From NCBI GenBank assembly GCA_020852835.1, contig JADZAC010000076.1, positions 1-64,000 on the forward strand: a stretch of 64,000 bases of DNA, read 5' to 3'. This DNA is from Flavobacteriales bacterium. Its GTDB lineage: Bacteria; Bacteroidota; Bacteroidia; Flavobacteriales_F; PHOS-HE28. The notes below the pieces were generated by a model, which did no database searches, was not told where the DNA came from, and saw only the letters and a program-made list of their open reading frames with translations. Both the position numbers and the translations under genes were made by a program. Shown in pieces: positions 29,975-41,800 of the stretch. Numbering within the stretch: position 1 is the stretch's first letter; the number at the start of each line of letters is the position of its first letter.

Positions 29975-31288
29975 CTACCGCAACTTGCCGCGCAACAACC
30001 GCCCCACATCCGCGGGCATCAGCACGAAGTAGTTGCCCCAAGGCACCCCCAGGCGGCGGAACACCACGTACATCACTACGCACATCACCGTGAAGTAGGC
30101 CATGGTGGAGGCGATGGCCGCACCTGCAGCCCCGTAGCCCGGGATCAGCCAAAGGTCCAACACCACCGTGATCAGCAAACCCGCACCGGATGCCAGCGCA
30201 TTGTATTTCACCTGGCCCGTGCGCACCACCAGCAGCACCAGCATCTTGGATATGCAGGCGAACACGATCCCCGGCATCAACAGCCGGAAAGGCACCGCCG
30301 AGGCCAGGAACACTTCACCGTACACCAACGGAAAGATCAACTCCGCCCCGGCAACGAACACCGCGCCGCCGAGCATCACGAGCGTGATGCACAAGCGCGC
30401 CCAGAACCGGAACTGGGCCAACAGCCCGGCCTGGTCGTCACTGACCAGATGGGGCTGCAGCACCCGCGTGATCGGCTCGGGCACCATGAAGAAAAACTGG
30501 GCCACGCCCACAGCCACTGCGTAGGTGCCCAGCTCCGCCATGCCCCGCAGGTCGCCCAGGATCCAAATGTCAAGCCGGTAGTTCAGCTGGTTCAACACGT
30601 CCGCCAGATAGCCCATGGCCGAGAACGCCAGTGCCGGGCCCAGCAGGCCGCTCCGCCCGAAGAGCACCGGCTTTACCCGCACGTAGGCCCGGTAATGCCA
30701 GGCCCACACGGCCGTCAGCACAGCCTGCACCGCAAGGCCGACCGTCAGCACGGCATGCACATGGTCGCCCGCCTGGCCTGTGGCCGCCCAGTAAAGCCCG
30801 CCGTAGGCCAGAAGATTGGCGGCGGCCGTGAGCACATACATGCGGTTGCCCGTGCGGAACTCGCGCTCCCCGAGGAAGATCGCCGCAAGGAAGGACTGCG
30901 CCAAGGTCAGCAGCAAGGAGGCGCCAACGAAGAACACGAAGAAGAACGGCGCCGGTGGCGGAAGCAGGCGGCCGGCATCCAGCCAGCCCGTGCCCGCCAG
31001 AAGCATCGCCGCGGCCACCAGCAGCCCAAGTACGGTGAAGATCGTCGCCGCCAGCCCGATCACCCGCTCTTTGGGATGCGCGCCTTTGGCCAGGAAATAC
31101 ACCAGGAAGGCGGGCACACCGCAGGACAGGAAGAGGGCAAGCATGGCCACATCCGCTTGCAGCGTGGTGAACACACCACGGCCTTCCTGCTGCAACAACC
31201 GGGTGATGCACACCCCGGAGGCGAAACTGAACACCACCGCAGGCACCTGCGACACGAAGGAAAAAACCACGCTGCGTTTGATCGACAT
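29975..31288 (-). CDS. Oligosaccharide flippase family protein (Wzx-like)
   Basis: Multi-TM, SIKRSVVFSFVSQVPAVVFSFASGVCITRLLQQEGRGVFTTLQA. Confidence 0.8.
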   Translation of the reverse strand: MSIKRSVVFSFVSQVPAVVFSFASGVCITRLLQQEGRGVFTTLQADVAMLALFLSCGVPAFLVYFLAKGAHPKERVIGLAATIFTVLGLLVAAAMLLAGTGWLDAGRLLPPPAPFFFVFFVGASLLLTLAQSFLAAIFLGEREFRTGNRMYVLTAAANLLAYGGLYWAATGQAGDHVHAVLTVGLAVQAVLTAVWAWHYRAYVRVKPVLFGRSGLLGPALAFSAMGYLADVLNQLNYRLDIWILGDLRGMAELGTYAVAVGVAQFFFMVPEPITRVLQPHLVSDDQAGLLAQFRFWARLCITLVMLGGAVFVAGAELIFPLVYGEVFLASAVPFRLLMPGIVFACISKMLVLLVVRTGQVKYNALASGAGLLITVVLDLWLIPGYGAAGAAIASTMAYFTVMCVVMYVVFRRLGVPWGNYFVLMPADVGRLLRGKLR

Positions 31289-31383
31289 CGAGCCCTCCCT
31301 CCGCCACCTATGGCGCGTGCAAAATACGGGTCCTTGCGCACAACGCAGACCTGATGCGCCGCATGGCCGCATCGTGCTGCGGC

Positions 31384-32847
31384 TCAGTGGCGGATTGCGG
31401 CGGTGTGCGCGGGGCGCCCTTGCGGCTTCGTCGGCGCGGACCGGGGTTCTCCGTGCTCGTAGGCCTCAAAATGAAATGGCCTCCCCCCCCGGATGGCCGC
31501 CAACCTGCGGTCCAAGATCAGCTTGGCAATGAACAGGGCGGAAACGAACATGGGCAGCAGCGGGATCTTGAAGCGCACCATCGCCCCGAAATTCGGCGTG
31601 GTGATGGCGATCATGAAGGCATAGCTGATGGAGAACAGCAGGAACATCTGCAGCAGCGGGTTCTTCAGCAGCAACGTGAAGAGGAAAAGGATGCGCGACC
31701 GTATCAGGATGTACAACGACAGCACCAGCAGAAAGGTGTTCTCCAAGGCGGTGAGCACCATCACCGCATTGTTCGCATCGGCCAGCGTGGGCCGGTACAG
31801 CCCGGCGAACACGGCCTGGGGAAACTTCGAGAACACGCTGCCCCAGGTATGGTCCACTTCGCCCAGGTCGAAGTAGTTGTGGCCATACTGCTCACTGCGC
31901 TTCATGTCCGCCTGGGTGAGCATGATCGTGTCCAACGCCTTGCCCAGCGAGTACTTCCCAAGGGAGCCTTCCAATTTGGTGAGGATGAAAAACGCCAGCC
32001 CCACCACCACCAGCACCCCCACCGGCAACAGAAAGAGCCGGAGGAACACATTGCGCATGCGCTTTACCCGGTAGTAGAGCACCCACAACAGACCCGCCGG
32101 TACGATCATCATGAACACGTAGGGTTTCATGGCGATCATCACGTAGGATGCCAAGAGCAGCAGCAGCCATGAACTCGCCACATTGCGCTTGAGGAAAAAG
32201 ATGCGGTCCATGGCGGTGATGAACCAGCACAAGCCGGTGAAGGTGAACGTATCCTTCATGATGCCGCCTCCCCAGAACACCACCGACGGGAAGAACAGCA
32301 CCGCAAACGCCAGTTGCCCCCGCAAACTGGGGTAGTACCTGGCCAGGGTGCGGTAGAAACCCCAGATGCCGCCATAGGCCAGCGTGCTCACCATGGCCAC
32401 GGTGAGCAATATGCTGTTGAACCCGAACAAGGCCAACAGGCTGGTGAACTTCACCAGGGCATAGGCATGATCATCCAGGTACACGTACTCCATGGGATAG
32501 CCGGTGCGATTATCGAACAACCGGTAATAGTTCTCCATGGTGTTGTCCGAGAACAGCGCGTGCAACCAATTTCCGGTGTCGCTGAGCGCCATGCGGGAGA
32601 GGATCACGCTGGAGTTGAAGTAGCTCAACGTGTCACCGTTGCCATAGTAGTAGATGTAGGTGAGGGTGAAGGCCACCCCGCCGAGGATCTTGGCGTACAG
32701 GGCCCACACGTAATAGCGGAACTCCGGGTTCAGCCGTACCTCCAAGTTCTTCCGCCGGGAAAACACGAAACCGATGAAGACCACATAGAGCAGGAGCACC
32801 ATGTACTCCCATGGCTCGATCTCCACGATACGCGTAGCGGACAGCAT
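31384..32847 (-). CDS. Polytopic membrane protein, candidate O-antigen polymerase-like (Wzy position)
   Basis: Many TM segments; long soluble loops; inside polysaccharide cluster. Confidence 0.5.
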   Translation of the reverse strand: MLSATRIVEIEPWEYMVLLLYVVFIGFVFSRRKNLEVRLNPEFRYYVWALYAKILGGVAFTLTYIYYYGNGDTLSYFNSSVILSRMALSDTGNWLHALFSDNTMENYYRLFDNRTGYPMEYVYLDDHAYALVKFTSLLALFGFNSILLTVAMVSTLAYGGIWGFYRTLARYYPSLRGQLAFAVLFFPSVVFWGGGIMKDTFTFTGLCWFITAMDRIFFLKRNVASSWLLLLLASYVMIAMKPYVFMMIVPAGLLWVLYYRVKRMRNVFLRLFLLPVGVLVVVGLAFFILTKLEGSLGKYSLGKALDTIMLTQADMKRSEQYGHNYFDLGEVDHTWGSVFSKFPQAVFAGLYRPTLADANNAVMVLTALENTFLLVLSLYILIRSRILFLFTLLLKNPLLQMFLLFSISYAFMIAITTPNFGAMVRFKIPLLPMFVSALFIAKLILDRRLAAIRGGRPFHFEAYEHGEPRSAPTKPQGRPAHTAAIRH

Positions 32848-32860
32848 GTGCGGGTGCGCC

Positions 32861-32868
32861 CAAATGTA
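32861..32868 (-). promoter_or_regulatory. Candidate -7 box TACATTTG for the 32847 CDS
   Basis: Exact TAnnTTTG on the minus strand, 13 nt before the start codon. Confidence 0.45.
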
Positions 32869-32899
32869 ACCGCCTCCGCCACCGCCGGGCAGGCACGGC

Positions 32900-32907
32900 T
32901 AGCTTTG
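32900..32907 (+). promoter_or_regulatory. Candidate -7 box TAGCTTTG for the GT2 gene
   Basis: Exact TAnnTTTG upstream of the 32955 CDS, divergent with 32861-32868. Confidence 0.45.
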
Positions 32908-32954
32908 CCGCCGGGCATGCAGTGGTCTTCATGCCCGCCCGCCACGTGGACCGC

Positions 32955-33800
32955 ATGCCGCAACAACCCCTGATCTCGGTGATCATGGCCGCGTACAACG
33001 CGGCGCCGTTCATCGCCGAAGCGGTAGGCTCGGTGCTCGCACAAACCTGGGAGCGCTTTGAACTCATCGTGGTGGACGATGGCAGCACGGACGGCACCGC
33101 TGCGGTGCTGGCCACGTTCACCGACTCCCGTATCCGCGTGGTGCGCCAAGCCAACGCGGGTGTAAGTGCCGCCCGCAACCACGGGCTCGACATGGCCAGG
33201 GGGGAATTCGCAGCCTTTTTCGATGCCGATGACCTGCTGCCGGCCAACAGCCTTGCCTGCAGGGCCCGGATCCTCATCGAGGAGCCGGATACCGCTTTTG
33301 CCGACGGGGCAGTACTGCGGATGGACCATGCCACGCGCGTCCTTCAGCCCGTCCATCAGCCCACCTTCCGGGGCCTTCCCTTCCCCCTGCTGATGGCACT
33401 GTGCCCGGAAGTGTTTTGCGGAAACACCTGGATGATGCGCCGATCGGTTGTCGGCGGGTGCCGTTTCCCGGTGCACATGAAATACGCCGAGGACCTGGCC
33501 TTCTACCTCCAACTGGCCCGCAGTGGCCGCTACGGCGCCGCCACCGAACCCGTGCTCTACATGCGCCGCGGCCATGTTTCGGCCATGACCGACCTGGACG
33601 GCCTGGACCAAGGCTACCTGCAGCTCTACCGCTTTGCCGGCCAATTGGCGCCCCCGCCCGGGCAGCAGCAGCTCGATGCCATGTGGCACCGGATCCGGCG
33701 CGTGATGGCACGCGGCTACCTCAAGGCAGGCAGGCCGCTGGCCGCGTTCAGGGCGTGGAGCCGCCAACGCCCCGGCCCGCTTCCCGCGCCAGGGCGCTGA
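32955..33800 (+). CDS. Glycosyltransferase family 2
   Basis: [48 protein letters not shown]; start could be 32922 or 32931. Confidence 0.9.
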   Translation: MPQQPLISVIMAAYNAAPFIAEAVGSVLAQTWERFELIVVDDGSTDGTAAVLATFTDSRIRVVRQANAGVSAARNHGLDMARGEFAAFFDADDLLPANSLACRARILIEEPDTAFADGAVLRMDHATRVLQPVHQPTFRGLPFPLLMALCPEVFCGNTWMMRRSVVGGCRFPVHMKYAEDLAFYLQLARSGRYGAATEPVLYMRRGHVSAMTDLDGLDQGYLQLYRFAGQLAPPPGQQQLDAMWHRIRRVMARGYLKAGRPLAAFRAWSRQRPGPLPAPGR

Positions 33801-34992
33801 ACATCTCCTCGTAGACCCGCTCAGCGATCTCCACCGAACGGTGTTCCTGGGCCAAGGCCATGATCGCCGACCGGTCCACGCCTTGGCCCACAAGCTCCTT
33901 CATGTGTTCAACGGCCCGGTCCACGCTTCCCGGCACGGCCAGATCGAACAAGGCACCGGCGTACGGCCGCTCCTGGATGATCCGGTGGTCATCACCAACG
34001 CCGTTGCAAAGCAGTATCGGAAGGCCGTTGGCCCAATACTCCCCGTTCTTTACTGGCGATTGGTACAGCCCGTGGCGGGCATAGCGGATCGTGGAGAAAG
34101 CCAGGTCTGAAGCACTCAGCCACGCCGGGATACGGTCGTGCCGCTCATAGCGTACGATCACCTTCCCATGCTCCAGCCCGGCCGCCGCCAACCGCCGGTC
34201 TACCTGCTCTACCGGCATGCTGGTCAGTAGCACCAACCGGAAATCCCGCCCGAACACCTCACTGGCCCGCTTGAAAATGGCGAAGGCTTCCTCATCGTAG
34301 TACAAACCGCCGAACTTCCCCACGTACACCCCCACGACCGCATGTTCCCACCCCAGTGCCGACCGCATCTTGGAACGGGCTGCGGCATTGTAGCGGAACT
34401 GCTCCAGCTCCGTGATGGAGGGGATGATGCGCACCCGGTCCTGCGGTACGCCCAAGCCCATTAGATAGGCCGCATAGTTCCGTGTAACGGTGACCAAGTA
34501 CCTGGCCGAACGCCGTTGCATCCGTTCCAGCCAGGTGGCCATGCGGTAATACAAGCCCTGGCGCGACCAGGTGCCCGTGTCCGCCATGTAGCCCGAATGC
34601 GGTTCAAAGGATTCCACGACGTAGGGCACGGCCGTGAGCTTATGCACCAGGTGCGCCAAACCGCCGGCCAAGGCCCCTTTGGCATCCACCACATGGATGC
34701 CATGCACCTTTACCAGCCTGCGTAGTACGAGCACCAACCGCACGAACAGTTCCGCTTTGGCCCACAAGCCCCGGCCCTTGTTGCGCATAGGCACCCCGAT
34801 GTGCTCCACGTGCGGCAGTTCTTCCAGGCCCGGCACCCGTGGATCGCCGCCCCGCTCCACGGTGACCAGCCACACGCGTTCCACCAGGTTGCTCCGCGAC
34901 ATCAGGCGCAGGTACGGCACAATGGTGCTGCGCACGAGCGGTTCCTCCGCGCTCCAATAGCTGATGAACAGCAACCTGATCCCCTTGGCCAT
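33748..34992 (-). CDS. Glycosyltransferase family 4-like
   Basis: [80 protein letters not shown]; overlaps the convergent GT2 gene by 53 bp. Confidence 0.8.
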   Translation of the reverse strand: MAKGIRLLFISYWSAEEPLVRSTIVPYLRLMSRSNLVERVWLVTVERGGDPRVPGLEELPHVEHIGVPMRNKGRGLWAKAELFVRLVLVLRRLVKVHGIHVVDAKGALAGGLAHLVHKLTAVPYVVESFEPHSGYMADTGTWSRQGLYYRMATWLERMQRRSARYLVTVTRNYAAYLMGLGVPQDRVRIIPSITELEQFRYNAAARSKMRSALGWEHAVVGVYVGKFGGLYYDEEAFAIFKRASEVFGRDFRLVLLTSMPVEQVDRRLAAAGLEHGKVIVRYERHDRIPAWLSASDLAFSTIRYARHGLYQSPVKNGEYWANGLPILLCNGVGDDHRIIQERPYAGALFDLAVPGSVDRAVEHMKELVGQGVDRSAIMALAQEHRSVEIAERVYEEMFSALAREAGRGVGGSTP

Positions 34993-35063
34993 GGCACCGG
35001 CGGCGAATGTAACCGGAGCGCTCCCCGCTTGCCTTGCACAGGCAACCTTTACTTTGGCAGGCC

Positions 35064-35942
35064 ATGTATCCTTCGCGCACCTGCCCATCGTGTGCATCCA
35101 CGGAGCGCACCCCCCTCCGCGGATACGAGCGCCACCACCTGGCCCGTTGCACGGCTTGCAGCATGATCTACGCCTTCCGGCAACCAACGGCCGAAGAGCT
35201 CGCCTCCACCTATGGCGACTACCCTGTCATCCCCGCGCTCAGCCCCCTCACACGGCAGCGGTACCTGGAGCTATTGCGCGCTTTTGAACCGTTCAAGAGC
35301 ACGGGCCGGTTGCTGGATGCCGGTTCGGGCAGCGGCTACTTCCTGGATACCGCCATGGCCTGCGGCTGGCAAGCGTATGGCAGCGAATACGACCCGCAGG
35401 TGGTGGAAGCCTGCCGAAGGCGGGGCATCCATATGCAGCAAGGCCTGCTCAACCCCGCCAACTATGAAGCCGGATCGTTTGATGTGATCACCAGCTTCGA
35501 GGTGCTGGAACACCTGGTGGACCCCGCTCGGGAGCTGGCCCATTTCACCACGCTGTTGCGGCCGGGAGGCGTGCTTTACCTCACTACGCCCAACTTCAAC
35601 GCATTGGCCCGGCACATCGGCCGCGACCGTTGGAACATGCTCAACTACCCCGAGCACCTCAACTATTACACGGGCCGTTCCCTTTCCCGCGCCATCAGCC
35701 GGGCGGGCCTGATCCCCGGCCGCTGCCGTTCCACCGGCATCAGCATCATGCGCATCCGCAATGCCATGGTGCCAGTGGAGAAGGCCCAGAAAAACCATGA
35801 TCCCGGCAACATGGACCAAGTGCTGCGAACACGGCTGGAGGGCAACCCGGTGCTCCGTTGGTTGAAATCCGCAGTGAACGGGGTGTTGTCCGCAACCGGC
35901 CAGGGCGATTCCCTGAAGATCTTCTGCCGCAAACCGGGCTAG
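35064..35942 (+). CDS. Class I SAM-dependent methyltransferase with N-terminal zinc-ribbon-like CxxC motifs
   Basis: CPSCASTERTPLRGYERHHLARCTAC; RLLDAGSGSGYFLDTAMACGW. Confidence 0.85.
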   Translation: MYPSRTCPSCASTERTPLRGYERHHLARCTACSMIYAFRQPTAEELASTYGDYPVIPALSPLTRQRYLELLRAFEPFKSTGRLLDAGSGSGYFLDTAMACGWQAYGSEYDPQVVEACRRRGIHMQQGLLNPANYEAGSFDVITSFEVLEHLVDPARELAHFTTLLRPGGVLYLTTPNFNALARHIGRDRWNMLNYPEHLNYYTGRSLSRAISRAGLIPGRCRSTGISIMRIRNAMVPVEKAQKNHDPGNMDQVLRTRLEGNPVLRWLKSAVNGVLSATGQGDSLKIFCRKPG

Positions 35943-35960
35943 CGCAGCGCCCTTCGCCCG

Positions 35961-36425
35961 CTAACCGTGGTGGTACCCCGTTCCCTTCAAAATGCTCAGT
36001 GCCCGGTACAGTTGTTCGGCGAACAATACGCGCACCAACTGGTGCGGAAAAACCATCGGCGACAAGGACAGCACCAGATCGGCACGCTCCCGCACCGCCT
36101 CCGTCATGCCATAAGCGCCGCCGATCACAAAGGCCAGTTCACGCGCACCTTGGTCGCGCCAGGTGCCCAACCGCTGTGCAAAGCCCGGGCTGGTGAGCTG
36201 TTTGCCCCGCTCATCCAGCACCACCACCTTCTCGCCGGGCTTCAACGCAGCGAGGATGCGCTCGCTCTCCGTGCGCTGCTGCCAGGCCGGTTCGCCCCGG
36301 CCGGCATCGGCCAGCACCACCTCTTCCAGCGGCGCCATGCGCCGGATGCGGTCCAGGTAATGACCGAGCCCATCGGCCACAAAGCCGCGCTCCGTGCGGC
36401 CCACCATGATCAAACGCATGCGCAT
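35961..36425 (-). CDS. rlmH: 23S rRNA (pseudouridine1915-N3)-methyltransferase RlmH
   Basis: VVVLDERGKQLTSPGFA, LAFVIGGAYGM, LSLSPMVFPHQLVRVLFAEQLYRALSILKGTGYHH. Confidence 0.95.
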   Translation of the reverse strand: MRMRLIMVGRTERGFVADGLGHYLDRIRRMAPLEEVVLADAGRGEPAWQQRTESERILAALKPGEKVVVLDERGKQLTSPGFAQRLGTWRDQGARELAFVIGGAYGMTEAVRERADLVLSLSPMVFPHQLVRVLFAEQLYRALSILKGTGYHHG

Positions 36426-36499
36426 ACCGGGCGGATTGTTCGTAACTCCTTGCCTTGCACCGGCCCAAATGTGGCCCGTTCTTTGCAAACTTGCTCCAC

Positions 36500-36913
36500 A
36501 TGCGCTCCCCGATCATCAAAAGAGCATCCCTGCTGTTGCTGCTGCTGCTCCCCTTCGCGGGCTTGCGTGCCCAAGGCACCGTGAAGGACCAAGTGGTGGC
36601 CGCCATCGGCACGGGCAATTCCGCCGCCTTGGCCCGGCACTTGGTGGCCAATGTGGACATGTCCCTGCCCAATGCCAGCGACTACTACAGCAAAGCACAG
36701 GCCGAGCAGATCCTGCGCAAGTTCTTCGAGGAGCATCCGCCCAGGGGGCTCACCATCGTGCACGAAGGCGCCAACCGCGGCGGCGACAGCTACTACATCG
36801 GCAACCTGGCCACCGCCAAAGGCGATTTCCGGGTAACCTTCTTCCTGAAAAAAAACGGTGATGTGTTCCAAGTGAAGCAATTGCGCTTGGAGGCCGGACG
36901 AAAGGACCCCTGA
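36500..36913 (+). CDS. DUF4783-like secreted protein
   Basis: Signal peptide; VVAAIGTGNSAALARHLVANVDMSLPN...YYSKAQAEQILRKFFEEHPP. Confidence 0.75.
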   Translation: MRSPIIKRASLLLLLLLPFAGLRAQGTVKDQVVAAIGTGNSAALARHLVANVDMSLPNASDYYSKAQAEQILRKFFEEHPPRGLTIVHEGANRGGDSYYIGNLATAKGDFRVTFFLKKNGDVFQVKQLRLEAGRKDP

Positions 36914-37758
36914 TGCTGCCCGAAGGAACCGAGGAATTGATCCAACGGGCCTTTGCCGAGGATACGGGCGATGGCGACCACACCTCCTTGGCCACCATCC
37001 CTGCGGATGCGAAGGGGGCGGCGCACTTGTTGGTGAAAGACCACGGGATCCTCGCCGGGCTGGAATTGGCGCAGGCCGTTTGCGCCCGCATGGACCAAGC
37101 CCTGCACCTGCGCCCCCTGCTGCTGGACGGAGCGCGCGTCGTCCCCGGCGACATCGCCTTCACCCTGCAAGGCCCCACGCGCAGCATCCTCCTCGTGGAG
37201 CGCGTGCTGCTCAATTTCATGCAGCGCATGAGCGGCATTGCCACCCTTACGCGCCGCTTCGTGGATGCCCTGGAAGGCACCGGGTGCCGCGTGCTCGATA
37301 CCCGCAAGACCACACCGGGCCTGCGGGCAATCGAAAAATGGGCCGTACGCACCGGCGGCGGCACCAACCACCGCATGGGCCTCTATGACATGATGATGAT
37401 CAAGGACAACCACGCCGATTTCGCCGGCGGGATCCCCCAGGCCATCCAGCGGGCCATCGCCTACCAGCGCGAACGCAACATTGCCATACCCATCGAAGTG
37501 GAAACGCGCAACCTCAAGGAGGTGGAGCTGGTACTGGCCACCGGCGGCGTGCAGCGCATCATGCTGGACAATTTCAACCTGCCCGACCTGCAACAGGCGG
37601 TGAAGCTCATCAACGGCCGCTGCGAGACCGAAGCCAGCGGCGGCATCACCTTGGAAACGGCACGCTCCTTCGCCGAGTGCGGGGTGGACTTCATCTCCGT
37701 CGGCGCGCTCACCCACTCGGTGCGCAGCTTGGACCTCAGCCTGAAAGCCATGGGCTGA
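36913..37758 (+). CDS. nadC: Carboxylating nicotinate-nucleotide diphosphorylase
   Basis: DTRKTTPGLRAIEKWAVRTGGGTNHRMGLYDMMMIKDNH; EASGGITLETARSFAECGVDFISVGALTHSV. Confidence 0.95.
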   Translation: MLPEGTEELIQRAFAEDTGDGDHTSLATIPADAKGAAHLLVKDHGILAGLELAQAVCARMDQALHLRPLLLDGARVVPGDIAFTLQGPTRSILLVERVLLNFMQRMSGIATLTRRFVDALEGTGCRVLDTRKTTPGLRAIEKWAVRTGGGTNHRMGLYDMMMIKDNHADFAGGIPQAIQRAIAYQRERNIAIPIEVETRNLKEVELVLATGGVQRIMLDNFNLPDLQQAVKLINGRCETEASGGITLETARSFAECGVDFISVGALTHSVRSLDLSLKAMG

Positions 37759-38735
37759 TGGCCGCGAAGCTGGTGCGCAAACTCCTCTTCAAGCGCCCGG
37801 TGCGCCGGGCCATCGGCCTGTTGCAGCGCATCGTGCCGCCCGGCTTCGGAGGCTTCAGCGTGTACCACATCTCCCGCTTCTTCTTCCATGCCCTCTTCAA
37901 GGGCAACCTGGTGGACCGCGCCGCCGCCATCGCCTTCCGCCTGTTCATCGCCCTCTTTCCCACACTGATCGTGCTGCTCACCCTGATCCCGTTCATTCCT
38001 GTACCGGACTTCCAAGCGAAACTGCTGGGTGCCTTCCACGCCATGCTCCCCGAGGAAGTGTACGCCTTCATCGAGGGCCTGTTGCACGACCTGGTGATCC
38101 GCAAGCACAGCACCTTGCTCAGCATCAGCTTCCTCTTCGGAACCTACCTCGCCAGCAACAGCATGCACGCCATCCTGCAGGGCTTCCGGCAAAGCACCAA
38201 TGTCACCGAATGGTACCGCCCCTGGAAACAGCGCCTGGTAAGCCTGCTGCTCATGGTGCTCTTCACCCTGCTGTGCGTGGCCGCCACTGCGGTGCTCACC
38301 GCCAGTTCCTGGGGCCGCTCCTTGCTGCATGACCATGGCGACCACTTCCACTTCCTGGAGAGCGCCGGCTTTACCATGGTGCGCTGGGCCACCTCGGTGA
38401 TGCTGGTGCTCGCCGCCATTTCCCTGCTTTACCACGCCGGAAGCCCGGGAAAACGGCGCTTCCACCTCGTTACCCCCGGGGCCGTGCTGGCCATCGTGCT
38501 CATCTTCCTGCTCTCGCGCGCTTTGGCCTATGTGTTCGAGAACATCACCGACTACAACGCCCTGTACGGCTCCATCGGCGTGATCCTCGCCGTGCAGCTA
38601 TGGCTGCATTTCAACATGATCGTGCTGCTCATCGGCTATGAGCTCAACACCAGCATCGCCAAGGCCCGCCGCGAGCACCGCAGCGAACTGGATCCCGCCC
38701 GGCCACCGCTTGCCCCCACCGCAAGGCCCCATTAG
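37758..38735 (+). CDS. YihY/virulence factor BrkB family membrane protein
   Basis: Multi-TM, AAAIAFRLFIALFPTLIVLLTLIPFIP, YGSIGVILAVQLWLHFNMIVLLIGYELN. Confidence 0.85.
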   Translation: MAAKLVRKLLFKRPVRRAIGLLQRIVPPGFGGFSVYHISRFFFHALFKGNLVDRAAAIAFRLFIALFPTLIVLLTLIPFIPVPDFQAKLLGAFHAMLPEEVYAFIEGLLHDLVIRKHSTLLSISFLFGTYLASNSMHAILQGFRQSTNVTEWYRPWKQRLVSLLLMVLFTLLCVAATAVLTASSWGRSLLHDHGDHFHFLESAGFTMVRWATSVMLVLAAISLLYHAGSPGKRRFHLVTPGAVLAIVLIFLLSRALAYVFENITDYNALYGSIGVILAVQLWLHFNMIVLLIGYELNTSIAKARREHRSELDPARPPLAPTARPH

Positions 38736-38837
38736 TCGCGCAACCTGAACCGACGGGAATAACACACGCACCGGTCAGGCATGCGCTTGTTTCCCGCCGC
38801 CAACGGGTAATTTGCACCCGTTCAGCCCACGTTCCCC

Positions 38838-41800
38838 ATGCGGAAATCCTCCCTCCTGCTCGCCTGCCTCGCCGCCAGTGCCGCCCTCGCCCAAGCCTAC
38901 GACCCGCTGCATCCGCCCAACACCTTCCGGCAGGCGGACAACCCCTACTATTGGAAGAACAACCCGCCCTACCCCGGCTACTGGCAGCAGGATGTGCACT
39001 ACAACATGGAGGTACGGCTGGACGAGGTGAACGACCTGGCCCAAGGCACCGTGGAACTCACCTACTGGAACAATTCACCCGACACGCTCCACGAGGCCTT
39101 CTTCCACCTCTACGCCAATGCGGCCAAGCCCAACAGCTACCTCGCCCAGCTCAGCGGCCGCGGCAACAGGCCGCTCAACAAGGAGCGCGGTACTTCGGTG
39201 AACGCCATGGCCGTGGACGGCACGCCGGCCGCAACCGAAGCGGACAACACCATCCTGCGCGTGACCCTTCCCCGGCCGTTGCCGCCTGGCGAACACGCCG
39301 AGTTTTCCTACTCCTTCACCACCTACTGGGGCGGCATGGGCCGTATGAAACTATACAAACAGTGGGGCTTCAAACACTTCGATGGCACCCAGTGGTATCC
39401 GCGCATCAGCGTGTACGACCGCAAATTCGGCTGGGACACCCAGCAGCACCTCGGCCACGAGTTCTACGGCGACTTCGGCACCTTCGACGTGGCCCTGGAC
39501 ATGCCCAACGACATGGTGGTGGAAGCCACCGGCTGGCTGCAGAACCCCGAAGAAGTGATGCCCGCCGACCTGCGCCGCAAGCTGGACATCACCAACTTCA
39601 AGGACAAGCCTTGGAACGAAGCTCCCGGCGTGATCACGCCCTACGAGCCCGGCGTGCGCAAGGTGTGGCGCTACCATGCCGAAAACGTGCACGATTTCGC
39701 CTTCACCGCCGACCCCACCTACCGCATCGGCCAAGCGGAATGGAACGGCATCCAATGCATCGCCGTGGCCAGCGAGCCCCACGCCTCCCGCTGGCAGAAC
39801 GCCGCGGAATACGCCGCCAAATGCATCCGCGCGCACAGCGAATACGTGGGCATGTACGCCTACCCCAAAATGGTGGTGGCCGATGCACGCGACGGCATGG
39901 AATACCCCATGCTCACCCTGGACAGCGACGAGGACCCGGGCTACCGCACCCTGTTCATGCACGAAATCGCCCACAACTGGTTCTTCGGCATGGTGGGCAA
40001 CAACGAAACCTACCGGGCCATGCTCGATGAAGGCTTCACCCAGTTCATTGAAACCGTGGGCATGGGCCATGTGGGCGAAGACACCCTGGTGGCCGCGCCC
40101 GCCGCCTCCGCTTACGAACGGCGCTACACCGAACCGCAACTGGCCCGCGACCGGCTAGCCTACAACAGCTTCATGCATGCCGCCGTGCGCAACGAGATGC
40201 CCCCGATCAATGTGCACAGCGACGAATTCTCCGGGCTGCATACCGGCTACCGCATGGTGTACTACAAAACCGCCGCCATGCTCTTCAACCTGCAATACGT
40301 GCTCGGCGATTCCCTCTTCAACGGCGCGCTGCGCCACTACTTCAACCAGTGGAAGTTCAAGCACCCCTATATGGAGGACATGCGGCAGAGCTTCACTGAC
40401 TACACCAAGACCGACCTCAACTGGTTCTTCGACCAGTGGATCGAGACCGGCAAGCTGCTGGACTACGCGGTGAAGCGCGTGAAGCACCGCAACGCCGACG
40501 CCGGCCAGCAGATCCACCTGCGCCGCGTGGGCGACATGCAGATGCCGATCGATCTCACCGTTGCCGCCAACGACGGAAAACAGTACCACTTCCACATCCC
40601 GAACAATTGGTTCGTGAAGCCCACCACCGCCACCGTGCTGCCCCGCTGGATCAGCTTCGATGAACTGCAACGTGACTACTACGCCGAGGTCAACATCCCT
40701 TCGGGCATCGCCGACGTGCGCATCGACACCAGCTACCGGCTGGGCGACGCCAACATGCTCAACAACAGCCTGCGCTTCCCCTTCACCAGCACCTTCGACA
40801 GCCATATCGGCAATTGGCCCGATCGGCGCAACTACCAAGGCTTCGCCCGGCCCGACCTCTGGTACAACGGCTACGACGGCCTCAAGGTGGGCGCCCATTT
40901 CCACGGCAGCTACCTGCGCTACAAGCACCAGGTGTGGTTCAGTGCCTGGCTGAACACCGGCCTGGGCCAGAGCCTTCCTGGCGGCGGGGTGAACACCGCC
41001 TACGACCCCATCAACTTCAACTTCCGCTATGAGAACGGCACCGGCCGATTGCTCAACGGCTCCAGCATGTACGTGGCGGCACGGCTGCTCGACGGACTGG
41101 AACAGTATGAGGGCGGTTTCAAGTGGGACATCCCCTTCACCGAAACCTCCCTCTACACCAACGCCAAGTTCATGCTGCGGCGGGATAGCGCCGACCTCAC
41201 CTACCTGCTCTACCCGGGCCTGTGGCAGCTGAACGCGTTGAACAGCACCTGGAACACCGGCGTGGAGCACCGCTACGACTGGAGCAAGGGCAACGGATCC
41301 GTGGCGCTGGATGTGCGCACCGCCAGCGTGGGCGCCGCATTCCCCTTTGCACAAGCCGCCGCCACCGCGATCAACAGCACCCGTTTGGGCCGCTTGAATT
41401 TGCGCACCCGGGCGATGGCGCAGTACGGCAGCGGCAACACCCCGCGCGAAAGCCAGCTCTACCTCGCGGGCGCCTCACCCGAGGACCTGATGGACAACAA
41501 GTACGTGCGCAGCATCAGCTTCGTGCCCTTCGATTGGATGGGCTACGGCGCGGGCCTCAACCACTTCCACCAAAGCGGCGGCCTCGGCCTGCGCGGCTAT
41601 GCGGGCTATCTGGCCCCCGAGGACATCGGTGGCGGCAACACCATCCTCACCTACGCGGGCAACACCGGCGCGGCCATCAACGCCGAGCTGGACCTGGACG
41701 GGCTGGTGCGCTTCCATCCGGGTAAGCTCGCCGATTACCTGCACTTGGACGTGTATCTCTTCGGCGACGTGGGCACCATGGGCTACCGCACCATCACCGA

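Noticed and set aside
29852-31354. 500-aa plus-strand ORF
   Set aside because: Antisense to the Wzx-like flippase; His/Gln/Arg-rich shadow translation
32955-33800. Considered whether the GT2/GT4 overlap reflects a truncated pseudogene
   Set aside because: Both reading frames are intact with complete catalytic motifs
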